Shown here: positions 55,092-64,000 of the stretch, piece after piece
Layout of the letters: each line of letters begins with the position of its first letter
Numbering within the stretch: the first letter of the stretch is position 1
Source: Streptomyces sp. NBC_00390
GTDB lineage: Bacteria; Actinomycetota; Actinomycetes; Streptomycetales; Streptomycetaceae
Direction: 5' to 3'
DNA length: 64,000 nucleotides
NCBI RefSeq assembly: GCF_036057275.1
Contig: NZ_CP107945.1
Coordinates: 6,324,001-6,388,000, forward strand
The notes under the pieces: model-generated
Database searches by the model: none
What the model saw: only the letters and a program-made list of their open reading frames with translations
Told to the model about the DNA's origin: nothing
Position numbers and translations under genes: made by a program

Positions 55092-55152
55092 CATGCCTGA
55101 AGTGACATGCGTGAAGTGACATGCGTGAAGTGACATGCGTGTGAAGTGACAC
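55083..55152. repeat. 14-bp tandem repeat across the pyk stop
   Basis: Four full copies of (C/G)TGAAGTGACATGC from 55083 to 55138 and a partial fifth to about 55150. The first copy includes the last pyk codons and stop (CTG-AAG-TGA), so each unit repeats the stop. Nothing else is seen in the 195 bases before the HEAT gene. Confidence 0.9.
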
Positions 55153-55286
55153 AGCACTGAACCGCCCACCGGAGCCGCGCAAGCGGCTCACCCGGGCGGG
55201 GCTCCCCGCCACCGGCCGAACCCACCGCACGCCCCACCACACAGACCACACCGCCGAGCAGCCGTGCACCCCGCGCCCAGCTCGGC

Positions 55287-56534
<1,248 letters not shown>

Positions 56535-56606
56535 CGTGGCGGAGCCTGCCCGAGGCATGGCACGGCCGCCACGTGTTTTCGGTTCCGAGGGTTCGAGGGG
56601 GTGGTC

Positions 56607-57377
56607 TCAGTACTTGGGCCCGATGTGGGCGTCCATGAGTGCGACGGATGCGCGTCGGGCGACGGAGATGGTGACGGCGGCGCGGCTCTGGTTGAGCGGT
56701 TTCCACTCGATGCCGAGCCGGTCGAGGGTGCGCGTGCAGAGCCCGATGATGTCGGTCGACGTATTGGTGAAGAAGTACCGGGGGTACTCGTAGCGCTTGC
56801 GCTCGCCGTCGACGATGCGGGTGGTCCAGTTGGTGACCCGGCAGCCGTCGGAGTGGATCAGGCCACGGATGAACTCCCACGGGTGAGCGTCGACGATCTC
56901 CTGCTGCCAGGGTTCGAGGGCGATCTTGCGCTCGTGCTTCTTGCCCGGCCCGTGCTGAGGGAAGAGGCAGGGCCAGTGCTTGCTGTGGCTGGTGACGTTC
57001 TGGCAGCCCTGGCGCTGGACACGGAACACCTTGTTGTCGGGCAGCACGGTCTGCATGGCTTCGGCGCAGGCGTCGATGAGGCCGGGCCAGGCATCGGCGC
57101 AGGCGACGCGGAGGAAGTACACGCCCCGGCGGGCCGCGCTGATGCAGCCGTCGCCGAGGTAGAGGCCCAGAAGATAGGAGTACGCAGCCGGGGCCTCGGG
57201 CAGAACGGGCGTCTCGCGGCACCGGGGACAGCGGAAGTCACGGTTGAGAGGCCCGAGTCGCACCTGCCAGGAGCGGATGGCCGCCCGAGAAACGCCAACC
57301 TCTCTGCTCACCGAGTTCACGCTGCGTCCCTCGGCGACAAGCGCCAGGGCCCGCTCGCGCGTTTCCAAGTCGTACAC
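56607..57377 (-). CDS. HTH-LAGLIDADG protein (free-standing homing-endonuclease-like)
   Basis: A 256-residue protein from GTG 57377. Residues 5-42 form a transposase-like helix-turn-helix (RSVNSVSREVGVSRAAIRSW), CPRC (50-53) suggests half a zinc site, and the rest is a LAGLIDADG fold with two motif helices: LLGLYLGDG (69-77) and FIRGLIHSDG (169-178). Both end in Asp-Gly, the metal-binding Asp of active endonucleases. It lies 110 bases downstream of the tRNA on the same strand, is not in an intron and has no intein motifs. It may be a DNA endonuclease or a regulator derived from one. Confidence 0.75.
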   Translation of the reverse strand: MYDLETRERALALVAEGRSVNSVSREVGVSRAAIRSWQVRLGPLNRDFRCPRCRETPVLPEAPAAYSYLLGLYLGDGCISAARRGVYFLRVACADAWPGLIDACAEAMQTVLPDNKVFRVQRQGCQNVTSHSKHWPCLFPQHGPGKKHERKIALEPWQQEIVDAHPWEFIRGLIHSDGCRVTNWTTRIVDGERKRYEYPRYFFTNTSTDIIGLCTRTLDRLGIEWKPLNQSRAAVTISVARRASVALMDAHIGPKY

Positions 57378-57487
57378 AAGGCCGAGCCTGGCCGAGTCGA
57401 CGCCGGCGTTGAGGTGATTCCCGGAGTGATCACACGTTCACGTGAAGATCCGCGATTCTGCTCGCGACCTTGGAATCGAAGGAAAAG

Positions 57488-57562
57488 TGCCCCGGGTCGG
57501 ACTCGAACCGACACTGTATGGGTTTTGAATCCATTGCCTGCTGCCAATTGGGCTACCGGGGC
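57488..57562 (-). tRNA. tRNA with anticodon CAA (Leu by codon), short variable arm
   Basis: 75 bases. Acceptor stem GCCCCGG/CCGGGGC (7 bp), D-arm GCC/GGC with GG in the loop, anticodon loop TTCAAAA giving CAA, T-arm GTCGG/CCGAC with TTCGAGT, A73, no encoded CCA. The variable loop is only ACAGT, so this is a class I tRNA, whereas bacterial tRNA-Leu is class II. The anticodon stem ATGGA/CCCAT has an A31-C39 mismatch next to the loop. D-arm and anticodon-arm layout recall tRNA-Gln. A T-run (CTTTTCC) follows. Confidence 0.85.
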
Positions 57563-57662
57563 TCGCGTAATCGAAGGTTACCCTTGACCAGCTGCGACCC
57601 CACCTTACCGCAGCTCGGTAGGCTCATGGGGAGCTGTATATGCGCCGTACCAAGGAGCCCCC

Positions 57663-58316
57663 GTGACCGCCCCCGAGTCGCCCCAGCCCACCGCCGATGA
57701 CGACAAGTCGCACGTCCCGCCGCTGACGACCCGGGTCGTCATCGCGGAGGACGAGGCGCTCATCCGGCTCGACCTCAAAGAGATGCTCGAAGAAGAGGGG
57801 TACGCGGTCGTCGGCGAGGCCGGGGACGGGCAGCGGGCCGTGGAGCTGGCCCGGGAGCATCGGCCGGATCTCGTCATCCTCGACGTGAAGATGCCCGTCC
57901 TCGACGGGATTTCCGCGGCCGAGAAGATCGCCGAGGAGTCCATCGCCCCCGTCCTCATGCTCACCGCCTTCTCGCAGCGCGATCTCGTCGAGCGTGCCCG
58001 GGACGCCGGGGCCATGGCGTATCTCGTCAAGCCGTTCAGCAAGAGTGACGTCGTGCCGGCGATCGAGATGGCCGTGTCCCGGTTCACCGAGCTGAAGGCG
58101 CTGGAGAGGGAGGTCGCCGACCTCTCGCAGCGGCTGGAGACGCGCAAGCTCGTCGATCGGGCGAAGAGCATTCTGCAGACGCAGTACGGGCTGACGGAGC
58201 CCGCCGCGTTCCGGTGGATCCAGAAGACGTCGATGGACCGGCGGCTGTCGATGCAGCAGGTTGCCGAGGCGGTCATCGAGGACGCCGAGGAGAAGAAGGC
58301 GGCGAAGGGGCAGTAG
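57663..58316 (+). CDS. pdtaR: ANTAR-domain response regulator
   Basis: A 217-residue response regulator: receiver domain with acidic pair AEDE, phospho-acceptor Asp74 (VILDVKMP), Thr in LTAFS and Lys in VKPF, then an ANTAR RNA-binding helix domain (residues about 140-200, RKLVDRAKSILQTQYGLTEPAAFRWIQ). It acts as a transcription antiterminator by binding paired stem-loops once phosphorylated by PdtaS (not in window). GTG 57663 follows a GGAG. The liv genes downstream have a structured leader. Confidence 0.93.
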   Translation: MTAPESPQPTADDDKSHVPPLTTRVVIAEDEALIRLDLKEMLEEEGYAVVGEAGDGQRAVELAREHRPDLVILDVKMPVLDGISAAEKIAEESIAPVLMLTAFSQRDLVERARDAGAMAYLVKPFSKSDVVPAIEMAVSRFTELKALEREVADLSQRLETRKLVDRAKSILQTQYGLTEPAAFRWIQKTSMDRRLSMQQVAEAVIEDAEEKKAAKGQ

Positions 58317-58356
58317 CTCCTGGCGGTGGCTCCCGTTCGTGGGAGGGTTTGCAGGG

Positions 58357-58407
58357 CCCCCGGTCCGGTTCCGCTCGGTGAGCGGGAGGGCGATCGGGGG
58401 CTCTTTG
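58357..58407 (+). terminator. terminator after pdtaR
   Basis: Nested hairpin: outer GCCCCCG/CGGGGGC and inner CCGCTC/GAGCGG, then TCTTTGCTGTTT, about 45-90 bases after the stop. Confidence 0.65.
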
Positions 58408-58967
58408 CTGTTTCCGGCCGAATACATGTGTGCTCCGCGCTACAGTGACGCGAACACAACATCGGCAGCGCGTGGCACTGCGCTCACGGTGGGTGTGCAG
58501 GGTCTCCGTGCACGTCGGCGAGTGGGGTGTGACCGCTCTCCGGTGAGACGGAGGGGTTGTTCCGAAGGGCACGAGGAGCGGCGAGGCGGCCTGTTCCGGC
58601 CATTGTGTGGTGGCGGTGGGGACGGCAGGCCACGAGTCCCCGATGTGCGCCACAGGGCGGCTGAGCAGGATGTTTCCGGTCGGCCCGGTGTCCTTCCGGA
58701 TTCTCCCGGAGCACCGCGATGAAGATCGTGTGTGAGTTGTCGGGAAGTTGCGGATCGCGGCTGACATGTCCGGTCGCCGGTAAGGAGTGTTCTGTTTCCG
58801 GCGCATGACTCAGGTCACAGGGCGATCACACATCGGGCGGTCACCTATCCGTGTGCCTTATCGCCCGATTACATTCCCCGCACACCGCACGGACTGGCGG
58901 TGTCCTGTGAAGGAAGAGCAACTTCCCTCACAGACAAGATCGTTCGCGCGGCTCCGAGGGGTTCCTA
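58408..58967 (+). promoter_or_regulatory. livK upstream region with competing hairpins
   Basis: No gene is supported in these 560 bases. The distal part has nothing recognisable. Near livK, GGGCGAT (58820-58826) can pair with ATCGCCC (58860-58866), or ATCGGGCG (58832-58839) with CGCCCGAT (58862-58869); the two pairings exclude each other. A further hairpin at 58905-58933 (CTGTGA-A-GGAAG / CTTCC-C-TCACAG, 5-base loop) stands 35 bases before the start. Confidence 0.5.
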
Positions 58968-60125
58968 GTGCTGAACAAGACCATCGTCAAGCTGGCTATT
59001 CCGCTGGCTGTTGGTGCTCTGGCGTTGACCGGTTGCGGTAGTGACTCCGGCAGCGGCGACGCCGTCAAGATTGCTTTCCAGGGCCCGCTCTCCGGCGACA
59101 ACGTCGCACTGGGCGAGAACATGCAGAACGGTGTGAAGCTGGCCATCGAGCAGGCGAACGCCAAGGGCGACCTCGACTTCAAGGTCGAGTACGTCGCCGC
59201 GGACGACCAGGGTCTGCCGGACAAGGCCACGGCCGCCGCGCAGAAGGCCATCGACGACGAGAGCGTTGTCGCGGTTGTCGGTCCCGCCTTCTCGGGTGCG
59301 ACCAACACGGCCTCTCCGCTGTACGCGGAGGCCGGTCTGGTGACGGTTTCCCCGTCGGCCACGAACCCGCTGCTGACCGACCCGAAGAACGAGTTCAAGA
59401 GCTTCCTGCGTGGTGTCCCCAACGACAACATGCAGGGTGCCGCGATGGCCACGTACTTCGCCAAGAAGGTCCAGGCGAAGACGGTCTACCTGATCGACGA
59501 CAAGACCGACTACGGCGTGGGCCTGGCCGGTGTGGCCGAGAAGGGTCTGAAGGAAGCCGGCGTCAAGGTCGTCAAGAAGTCCGTCCCGCAGAAGACGCCG
59601 GACTACAGCGCGACCGCGAAGGACGTCGTCAACTCGAAGGCCGACGCCCTGATCTACGCCGGTTACTACCAGGACCTGGCTCCGTTCGCGAAGAAGCTCA
59701 AGGACGCCGGCTACAAGGGCGCGGGCATCTCGGGTGACGGTTCCAACGACGCGAAGTTCGTCGAGCTCGCGGGTGACGCGTCCGAGAACTGGTTCCTGAC
59801 CTGCCCCTGCACCGACGCCACGGTCGAGGCCGGCACCAAGAAGTTCGCCGCGGACTACCAGAAGGAGTTCGGCCGGGCCCCCGGTACGTACTCCGCCGAG
59901 GCGTACGACATCACCAACATGATCATTGAGCAGGTCAAGGGTCTGAAGGGCGATGTCCAGCGTGAGGCTCTGCGCGACGCTCTGGCGAAGGCGTCGTACA
60001 AGGGTCTGACGAAGACCTTCTCCTTCGACGAGAACGGTGAGTTCAAGGGCACGGACGTGTACCTGTACCAGGTCAAGGGCGGCAAGATCGCGTACCAGGG
60101 CAACGTCAACGAGCTGGTCGGCTGA
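58968..60125 (+). CDS. livK: branched-chain amino-acid ABC transporter substrate-binding lipoprotein
   Basis: A 385-residue lipoprotein that captures Leu/Ile/Val-type ligands outside the membrane. Lipobox LALTGC with Cys23, then VKIAFQGPLSGDNVALGENMQNGVKLA and the two-lobe Leu/Ile/Val-binding fold (GPAFSGATN, VSPSATNP). GTG 58968 after GAGGGG. Its cysteine should be lipidated by Lgt (8.8 kb). A strong hairpin separates it from livH, which would let the binding protein be made in excess. Confidence 0.93.
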   Translation: MLNKTIVKLAIPLAVGALALTGCGSDSGSGDAVKIAFQGPLSGDNVALGENMQNGVKLAIEQANAKGDLDFKVEYVAADDQGLPDKATAAAQKAIDDESVVAVVGPAFSGATNTASPLYAEAGLVTVSPSATNPLLTDPKNEFKSFLRGVPNDNMQGAAMATYFAKKVQAKTVYLIDDKTDYGVGLAGVAEKGLKEAGVKVVKKSVPQKTPDYSATAKDVVNSKADALIYAGYYQDLAPFAKKLKDAGYKGAGISGDGSNDAKFVELAGDASENWFLTCPCTDATVEAGTKKFAADYQKEFGRAPGTYSAEAYDITNMIIEQVKGLKGDVQREALRDALAKASYKGLTKTFSFDENGEFKGTDVYLYQVKGGKIAYQGNVNELVG

Positions 60126-60155
60126 CGCCGAGGCTTGAGTGGCTGACGCCATGTG

Positions 60156-60194
60156 ATCGGGGGCCGGGAGGAGGAAGTTCTCCCGGCCCCTGAT
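60156..60194 (+). terminator. hairpin between livK and livH
   Basis: 15-base arms with one mismatch (60156-60170 with 60180-60194), 9-base loop. Probably partial terminator or 3'-end stabiliser for livK mRNA. Confidence 0.75.
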
Positions 60195-60302
60195 TGCGAA
60201 GTGCGGTAACAGCCCCCGCTTTTCAGAAAGTTCCGCCCGCAATCCGCCCTCGTCGCCACGAGCGAAGCGGCTTGCTCAGCTCCCACAAGGAAGTCTTGCT
60301 CC

Positions 60303-61226
60303 ATGTCCCTTCAGGAATTCTGGGACTATCTCGTCCTAGGGGTGATGCTCGGCTCGCTGTATGCCGTCATCGCCATCGGCTACACCCTTGTCTACGGTGT
60401 GCTGCAGCTGATCAACTTCGCGCACAGCGAGGTCTTCATGCTCGGCGCCTATGGCAGCCTCATCGTCCTTCAGCTGGTCAATCCGGGGGACAACCCGTCC
60501 GCCCTGGCCTCGATCGGTTTCGTCGCTCTCGCGATGGCGGGTTCGGCGCTGTTCGGCGGCTTCACGGCGTACGGCCTGGAGAAGGTTGCGTACCGACCAC
60601 TACGCAGACGTGGTGCGCCGCGGCTGATCTTCCTGATCACCGCGATCGGCGCCTCGTTCTTCCTGTACAACCTGGCCGGCAAGCTGTTCGGGCGTGACCC
60701 GCTGCCGCTTCCGGAGATGTACGACAACCACGAGGTCTTCTCGATCTTCGGCGCGGGTGTGAACATCACTCAGATGCTGCAGTTCGCAACGGCCGTGGTC
60801 ATGATGGTCGCGCTGGACATGCTGGTGAACCGCACCAAGCTCGGCAAGGGCATCCGCGCGGTGGCGCAGGACGCCGAGGTCGCCGGTCTGATGGGTGTGA
60901 ACATCGACAAGGTCATCTCTCGTACCTTCATCGTCGGCGGCGTCATGGGCGGTGTGGCGGGCTTCCTGTTCGCCAACCTGAACCAGGTGTCGTACACGAT
61001 GGGCTTCATCCCGGGCATCACCGCGTTCGCCGCTGCCGTCGTCGGCGGTATCGGCAACATTCGCGGTGCGATGTTCGGTGGCATCCTGATCGGCATCGTG
61101 GAGACGATGACGGTGCCGCTGCTCGGTGACGAGTGGCGCAGCGTCTCGGCCATGGTGGTCCTGATCCTGGTGCTGATGTTCCGCCCGATGGGCATCCTCG
61201 GTGAGCGAGTGGGGAGGGCGGCATGA
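60303..61226 (+). CDS. livH: branched-chain amino-acid ABC transporter permease LivH
   Basis: A 307-residue permease with about eight hydrophobic helices. Typical LivH segments: LGSLYAVIAIGYTLVYGVLQLINFAHSEVFMLGAY, RRRGAPRLIFLITAIGASFFL and the ATPase-contact loop KGIRAVAQDAEVAGLMGVNID. AAGGAAG before ATG 60303. Overlaps livM by four bases. Confidence 0.95.
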   Translation: MSLQEFWDYLVLGVMLGSLYAVIAIGYTLVYGVLQLINFAHSEVFMLGAYGSLIVLQLVNPGDNPSALASIGFVALAMAGSALFGGFTAYGLEKVAYRPLRRRGAPRLIFLITAIGASFFLYNLAGKLFGRDPLPLPEMYDNHEVFSIFGAGVNITQMLQFATAVVMMVALDMLVNRTKLGKGIRAVAQDAEVAGLMGVNIDKVISRTFIVGGVMGGVAGFLFANLNQVSYTMGFIPGITAFAAAVVGGIGNIRGAMFGGILIGIVETMTVPLLGDEWRSVSAMVVLILVLMFRPMGILGERVGRAA

Positions 61227-62605
61227 GCACTGTGGAGACTTCCAAGAATCTGACGCCGACCGCGGCGGCGAAGCTCCGTCGTACGGCGTGGTACCGGACT
61301 GAGCGGTTCTCGCGGCTGTGGGCGATGATCGCCCTGGGTCTGCTGATGGCTGTGATGACGGGTGAGCAGGGCAACACCCGCGATGTGTTCTTCTCGCTGG
61401 AGTCGACGTTCACGGGTGCGAGTCTGTGGATCTGGCTGGCTGTTGCGGTCGCGATCTGGGCGCTGCGTGAGTTCTTCGCCGAGCCCATCAAGGGTGGTTT
61501 CTCGAAGGCGAAGTCGTCGGCGCAGGCGGCTTCGGGCGGTCCGCTGGGTTCGCTGCGGGCGCGTTTCCAGAGCGACAAGCGGATGCGCTACGGCGTGCTG
61601 ACGGTGGTTGTGGTCCTGGCTCTGGTGATTCCGTCGGGTCTGACGCGGATGTGGCAGACGGTGCTGGTGGACCAGATCGCGATCTTCGCGCTGCTGGCGA
61701 TCGGCCTGAATGTGGTGATCGGCTGGGCGGGTCTGCTGGACCTCGGGTTCTTCGCCTTCTTCGCGGTGGGCGCGTACTCGACGGCGTTCTGGACGGGCCG
61801 GCTGCCGATCGAGCCGCCGGTGGTGCTGAACAACTTCTGGGTGATTCCGGTCGCGGTTCTCACGTGTCTGGCGTGTGGTCTGCTGCTGGGTGCTCCTACG
61901 CTGCGGCTGCGGGGCGACTATCTGGCGATCGTGACGCTCGGTTTCCACGAGATCATCTATCTGGTCGCGAAGAACGCTGACGGCATCACGGGTGGCCCGC
62001 AGGGTGCCCGTCTGATCCCGGACTTCTCGATCGACCTTGCCGGCTTCGAGTACAAGTGGTCGATCAAGCCGCTGCCGTACTGGTATCTGCTGGTCTTCTT
62101 CATCGTGCTGGTGATCATTCTGTTCTCGCGCCTCGAGCACTCGAGGGTGGGGCGTGCCTGGACCGCTATTCGTGAGGACGAGATCGCGGCTGCCGCGAAC
62201 GGTGTCAACACGGTGCAGTTCAAGCTGATGGCGTTCGCGATCGGTGCGTCGACCTCCGGTGTCGCGGGTGTGATCTTCACCAGCAAGTACGGGTACATCA
62301 ACCCTGAGGTGTTCCCGCTGCTGCAGTCGATCCTGATCCTGGCGTACGTCATCTTCGGTGGTATGGGTTCGATCCCGGGTGTGCTGGCGGGTACGGCGAT
62401 CCTGGTGTGGCTGCCCGAGGCGCTCAAGGACGTGGTGGAGCCCTCTGACCGGTACATGTACCTGGGCGCGCTGCTCGTGGTCATGATGATCTACCGGCCG
62501 CAGGGTCTTTGGCCTTCGCGCCGTAGGCAGCGTGAGCTGAAGATGGCGGAAGAGGGCCTCGGTGACGCTGACGCGATGACCGAGCCGGCAGGAGGCAAGA
62601 TCTGA
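61223..62605 (+). CDS. livM: branched-chain amino-acid ABC transporter permease LivM
   Basis: A 460-residue permease, longer than the usual 320-420 owing to an N-terminal region with two or three extra helices. Core features: LNVVIGWAGLLDLGFFAFFAVGAY, RLRGDYLAIVTLGFHEI and the coupling loop GRAWTAIREDEIAAAANGVN. Its stop shares one base with the livG start (TGATG). Confidence 0.94.
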   Translation: MSTVETSKNLTPTAAAKLRRTAWYRTERFSRLWAMIALGLLMAVMTGEQGNTRDVFFSLESTFTGASLWIWLAVAVAIWALREFFAEPIKGGFSKAKSSAQAASGGPLGSLRARFQSDKRMRYGVLTVVVVLALVIPSGLTRMWQTVLVDQIAIFALLAIGLNVVIGWAGLLDLGFFAFFAVGAYSTAFWTGRLPIEPPVVLNNFWVIPVAVLTCLACGLLLGAPTLRLRGDYLAIVTLGFHEIIYLVAKNADGITGGPQGARLIPDFSIDLAGFEYKWSIKPLPYWYLLVFFIVLVIILFSRLEHSRVGRAWTAIREDEIAAAANGVNTVQFKLMAFAIGASTSGVAGVIFTSKYGYINPEVFPLLQSILILAYVIFGGMGSIPGVLAGTAILVWLPEALKDVVEPSDRYMYLGALLVVMMIYRPQGLWPSRRRQRELKMAEEGLGDADAMTEPAGGKI

Positions 62606-63632
62606 TGACCACCGACGTGAAGAACGGTGCGGCTGCGCCTACGCAGCCGGCGGCCGGTGGCGACGTGGTGCTGCAGGCGTCCGATGTGACGCTGCGGTTC
62701 GGCGGTCTGACCTGCCTGGACCATGTCAACCTGAACATGCAGCGTGGTGAGGTGCTGGCGGTCATCGGGCCGAACGGTGCGGGCAAGACCTCGCTGTTCA
62801 ACTCGCTGACGGGTGCGTACACGCCGCAGGAGGGCCGGATTGTTTTCCGGTCCAAGGACGGTGACGAGAAGTCGCTGCTGGGCAGCAAGCCGCACCTGGT
62901 GAACCGGGTCGGGCTGGCTCGTACGTTCCAGAACATCCGGCTGTTCGGGGCGCTCACCGCGCTGGAGAACGTGAAGATCGCGGCGGAGACCCGGCTGAAG
63001 GCCGGTCCGGTGTCGATCATGCTGGGTCTGCCGAACGCGCGTAAGGCGGAGCGTCTGAGTGACGAGCGGGCGCACCGGCTGCTGAAGTTCGTGGGTCTCG
63101 AGGACAAGCTCAACGAGATCGCGGGCAGTCTCTCGTACGGTGACCAGCGGAGCCTGGAGATTGCGCGGGCGCTGGCGACGGATCCGCAGGTGCTGCTGCT
63201 GGACGAGCCGGCCGCCGGTACGAACCCGACGGAGAAGCTGGAGCTGGAGCAGCTGATCCGCCGGATCAACACCGAGCTGGGTGTGAGCGTGCTGCTGATC
63301 GAGCACGACATGCGTCTGGTGATGTCGGTGGCGGACCGGGTCATGGTCCTCAACTTCGGCAAGAAGATCGCCGAGGGGACGCCGAGCGAGGTGCAGCAGC
63401 ATCCGGCGGTGATCGAGGCCTATCTGGGTGCTTCGGCGGAGGACGCCGAGGTGGTCCAGGCGGCCATAGGGGAGCAGCGGTCGGCGCCGGAGGAGGAGTC
63501 GGTGGCGTCTTCGGACGTCTCGGCGGTCGCGTCGGACGAGGCTTCGGACGGTGACGCGTCGGGCGACGACGTGCCGGACGGTGCGTCCGCCGGCGAGGCG
63601 TCGGGCGACGAGTCGGACGAGGAGAGCGGCAA

Positions 63633-63636
<4 letters not shown>
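62605..63636 (+). CDS. livG: branched-chain amino-acid ABC transporter ATPase LivG, acidic C-terminal tail
   Basis: A 343-residue ATPase: Walker A GPNGAGKTS, signature SYGDQRSLEIARAL, Walker B LLLDEPAAGTNP, switch His in LIEHDM. The usual LivG ends near residue 275; here about 65 more residues of Asp/Glu/Ser/Ala low complexity follow (repeats like ASDGDASGDD), probably disordered. GTGA overlap with livF. Confidence 0.95.

Positions 63637-64000
<364 letters not shown>

Noticed and set aside
58261..58722. A 153-codon ORF after pdtaR
   Set aside because: It starts inside pdtaR in another frame and crosses the terminator; composition is Arg/Gly-rich as in shadow frames.

Overview
The window is high-GC actinobacterial DNA, almost certainly a Streptomyces chromosomal core region. 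The signs are very GC-rich third codon positions, frequent GTG and TTG starts, ATGA/GTGA start-stop overlaps, an S. griseus trypsin-type protease, an RNase Sa-type ribonuclease and the Streptomyces-specific trpM. I saw no insertion sequence, prophage, CRISPR array or rRNA. There is one tRNA gene.

Layout. 1-9.8 kb: start of a leftward gene, then hisI, trpE, a Trp-operon membrane protein, two small membrane proteins, trpC, trpM, a 0.6-kb repeat-filled gap, trpB, trpA, a membrane-anchored DsbA-like protein and lgt. 9.8-17.9 kb (leftward operon): four different ADP-ribosylglycohydrolase-fold proteins, a ribokinase, a CaiB-type CoA-transferase and a CitE-type lyase, behind a perfect LacI-type palindrome. 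18-27.7 kb: a VIT/CCC1 transporter, gltBD with GlnR-like half-sites, and small genes (VWA, HutD, PPOX). 27.7-40 kb: a KstR2-type cluster that matches the mycobacterial module for steroid rings C and D (acyl-CoA dehydrogenase pair, ipdF, kstR2, fadA6, ipdC, ipdB, ipdA, echA20, two SDRs). A cold-shock gene and a DEAD-box helicase gene sit in its middle. 40-53.5 kb: secreted RNase with barstar, ankyrin/HEAT protein, metalloprotease-like protein, trypsin, chorismate mutase, aminopeptidase N, an orphan DesA/DesB-like siderophore pair, a Tat-exported 5'-nucleotidase and a SIMPL protein. 53.5-64 kb: pyk, a HEAT protein, an HTH-LAGLIDADG protein beside an atypical tRNA with anticodon CAA, the ANTAR regulator PdtaR, and the branched-chain amino-acid transporter genes livK-H-M-G-F. 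livF runs off the window end.

How the genes work together. The first block makes histidine and tryptophan; chorismate mutase at 44.9 kb competes for chorismate. gltBD supplies glutamate, the amino donor for much of this. The KstR2 block should degrade a bicyclic indane-type acyl-CoA. Its two divergent promoters, 8.4 kb apart, carry almost the same 17-bp operator, close to the known KstR2 motif, so it probably forms a single regulon around the kstR2 gene. The ligase FadD3 and FadE30 are not in the window. The ADP-ribosylglycohydrolase operon looks like a ribosyl-compound salvage or catabolic system whose substrate I cannot name.

The most novel-looking items are the ADP-ribosylglycohydrolase/ribokinase/CoA operon, the KstR2-type cluster in a Streptomyces core region, the class-I tRNA with a CAA anticodon beside an HTH-LAGLIDADG gene, the ~50-bp degenerate tandem repeats between trpM and trpB, and the terminator-like leader with a six-codon uORF in front of csp.
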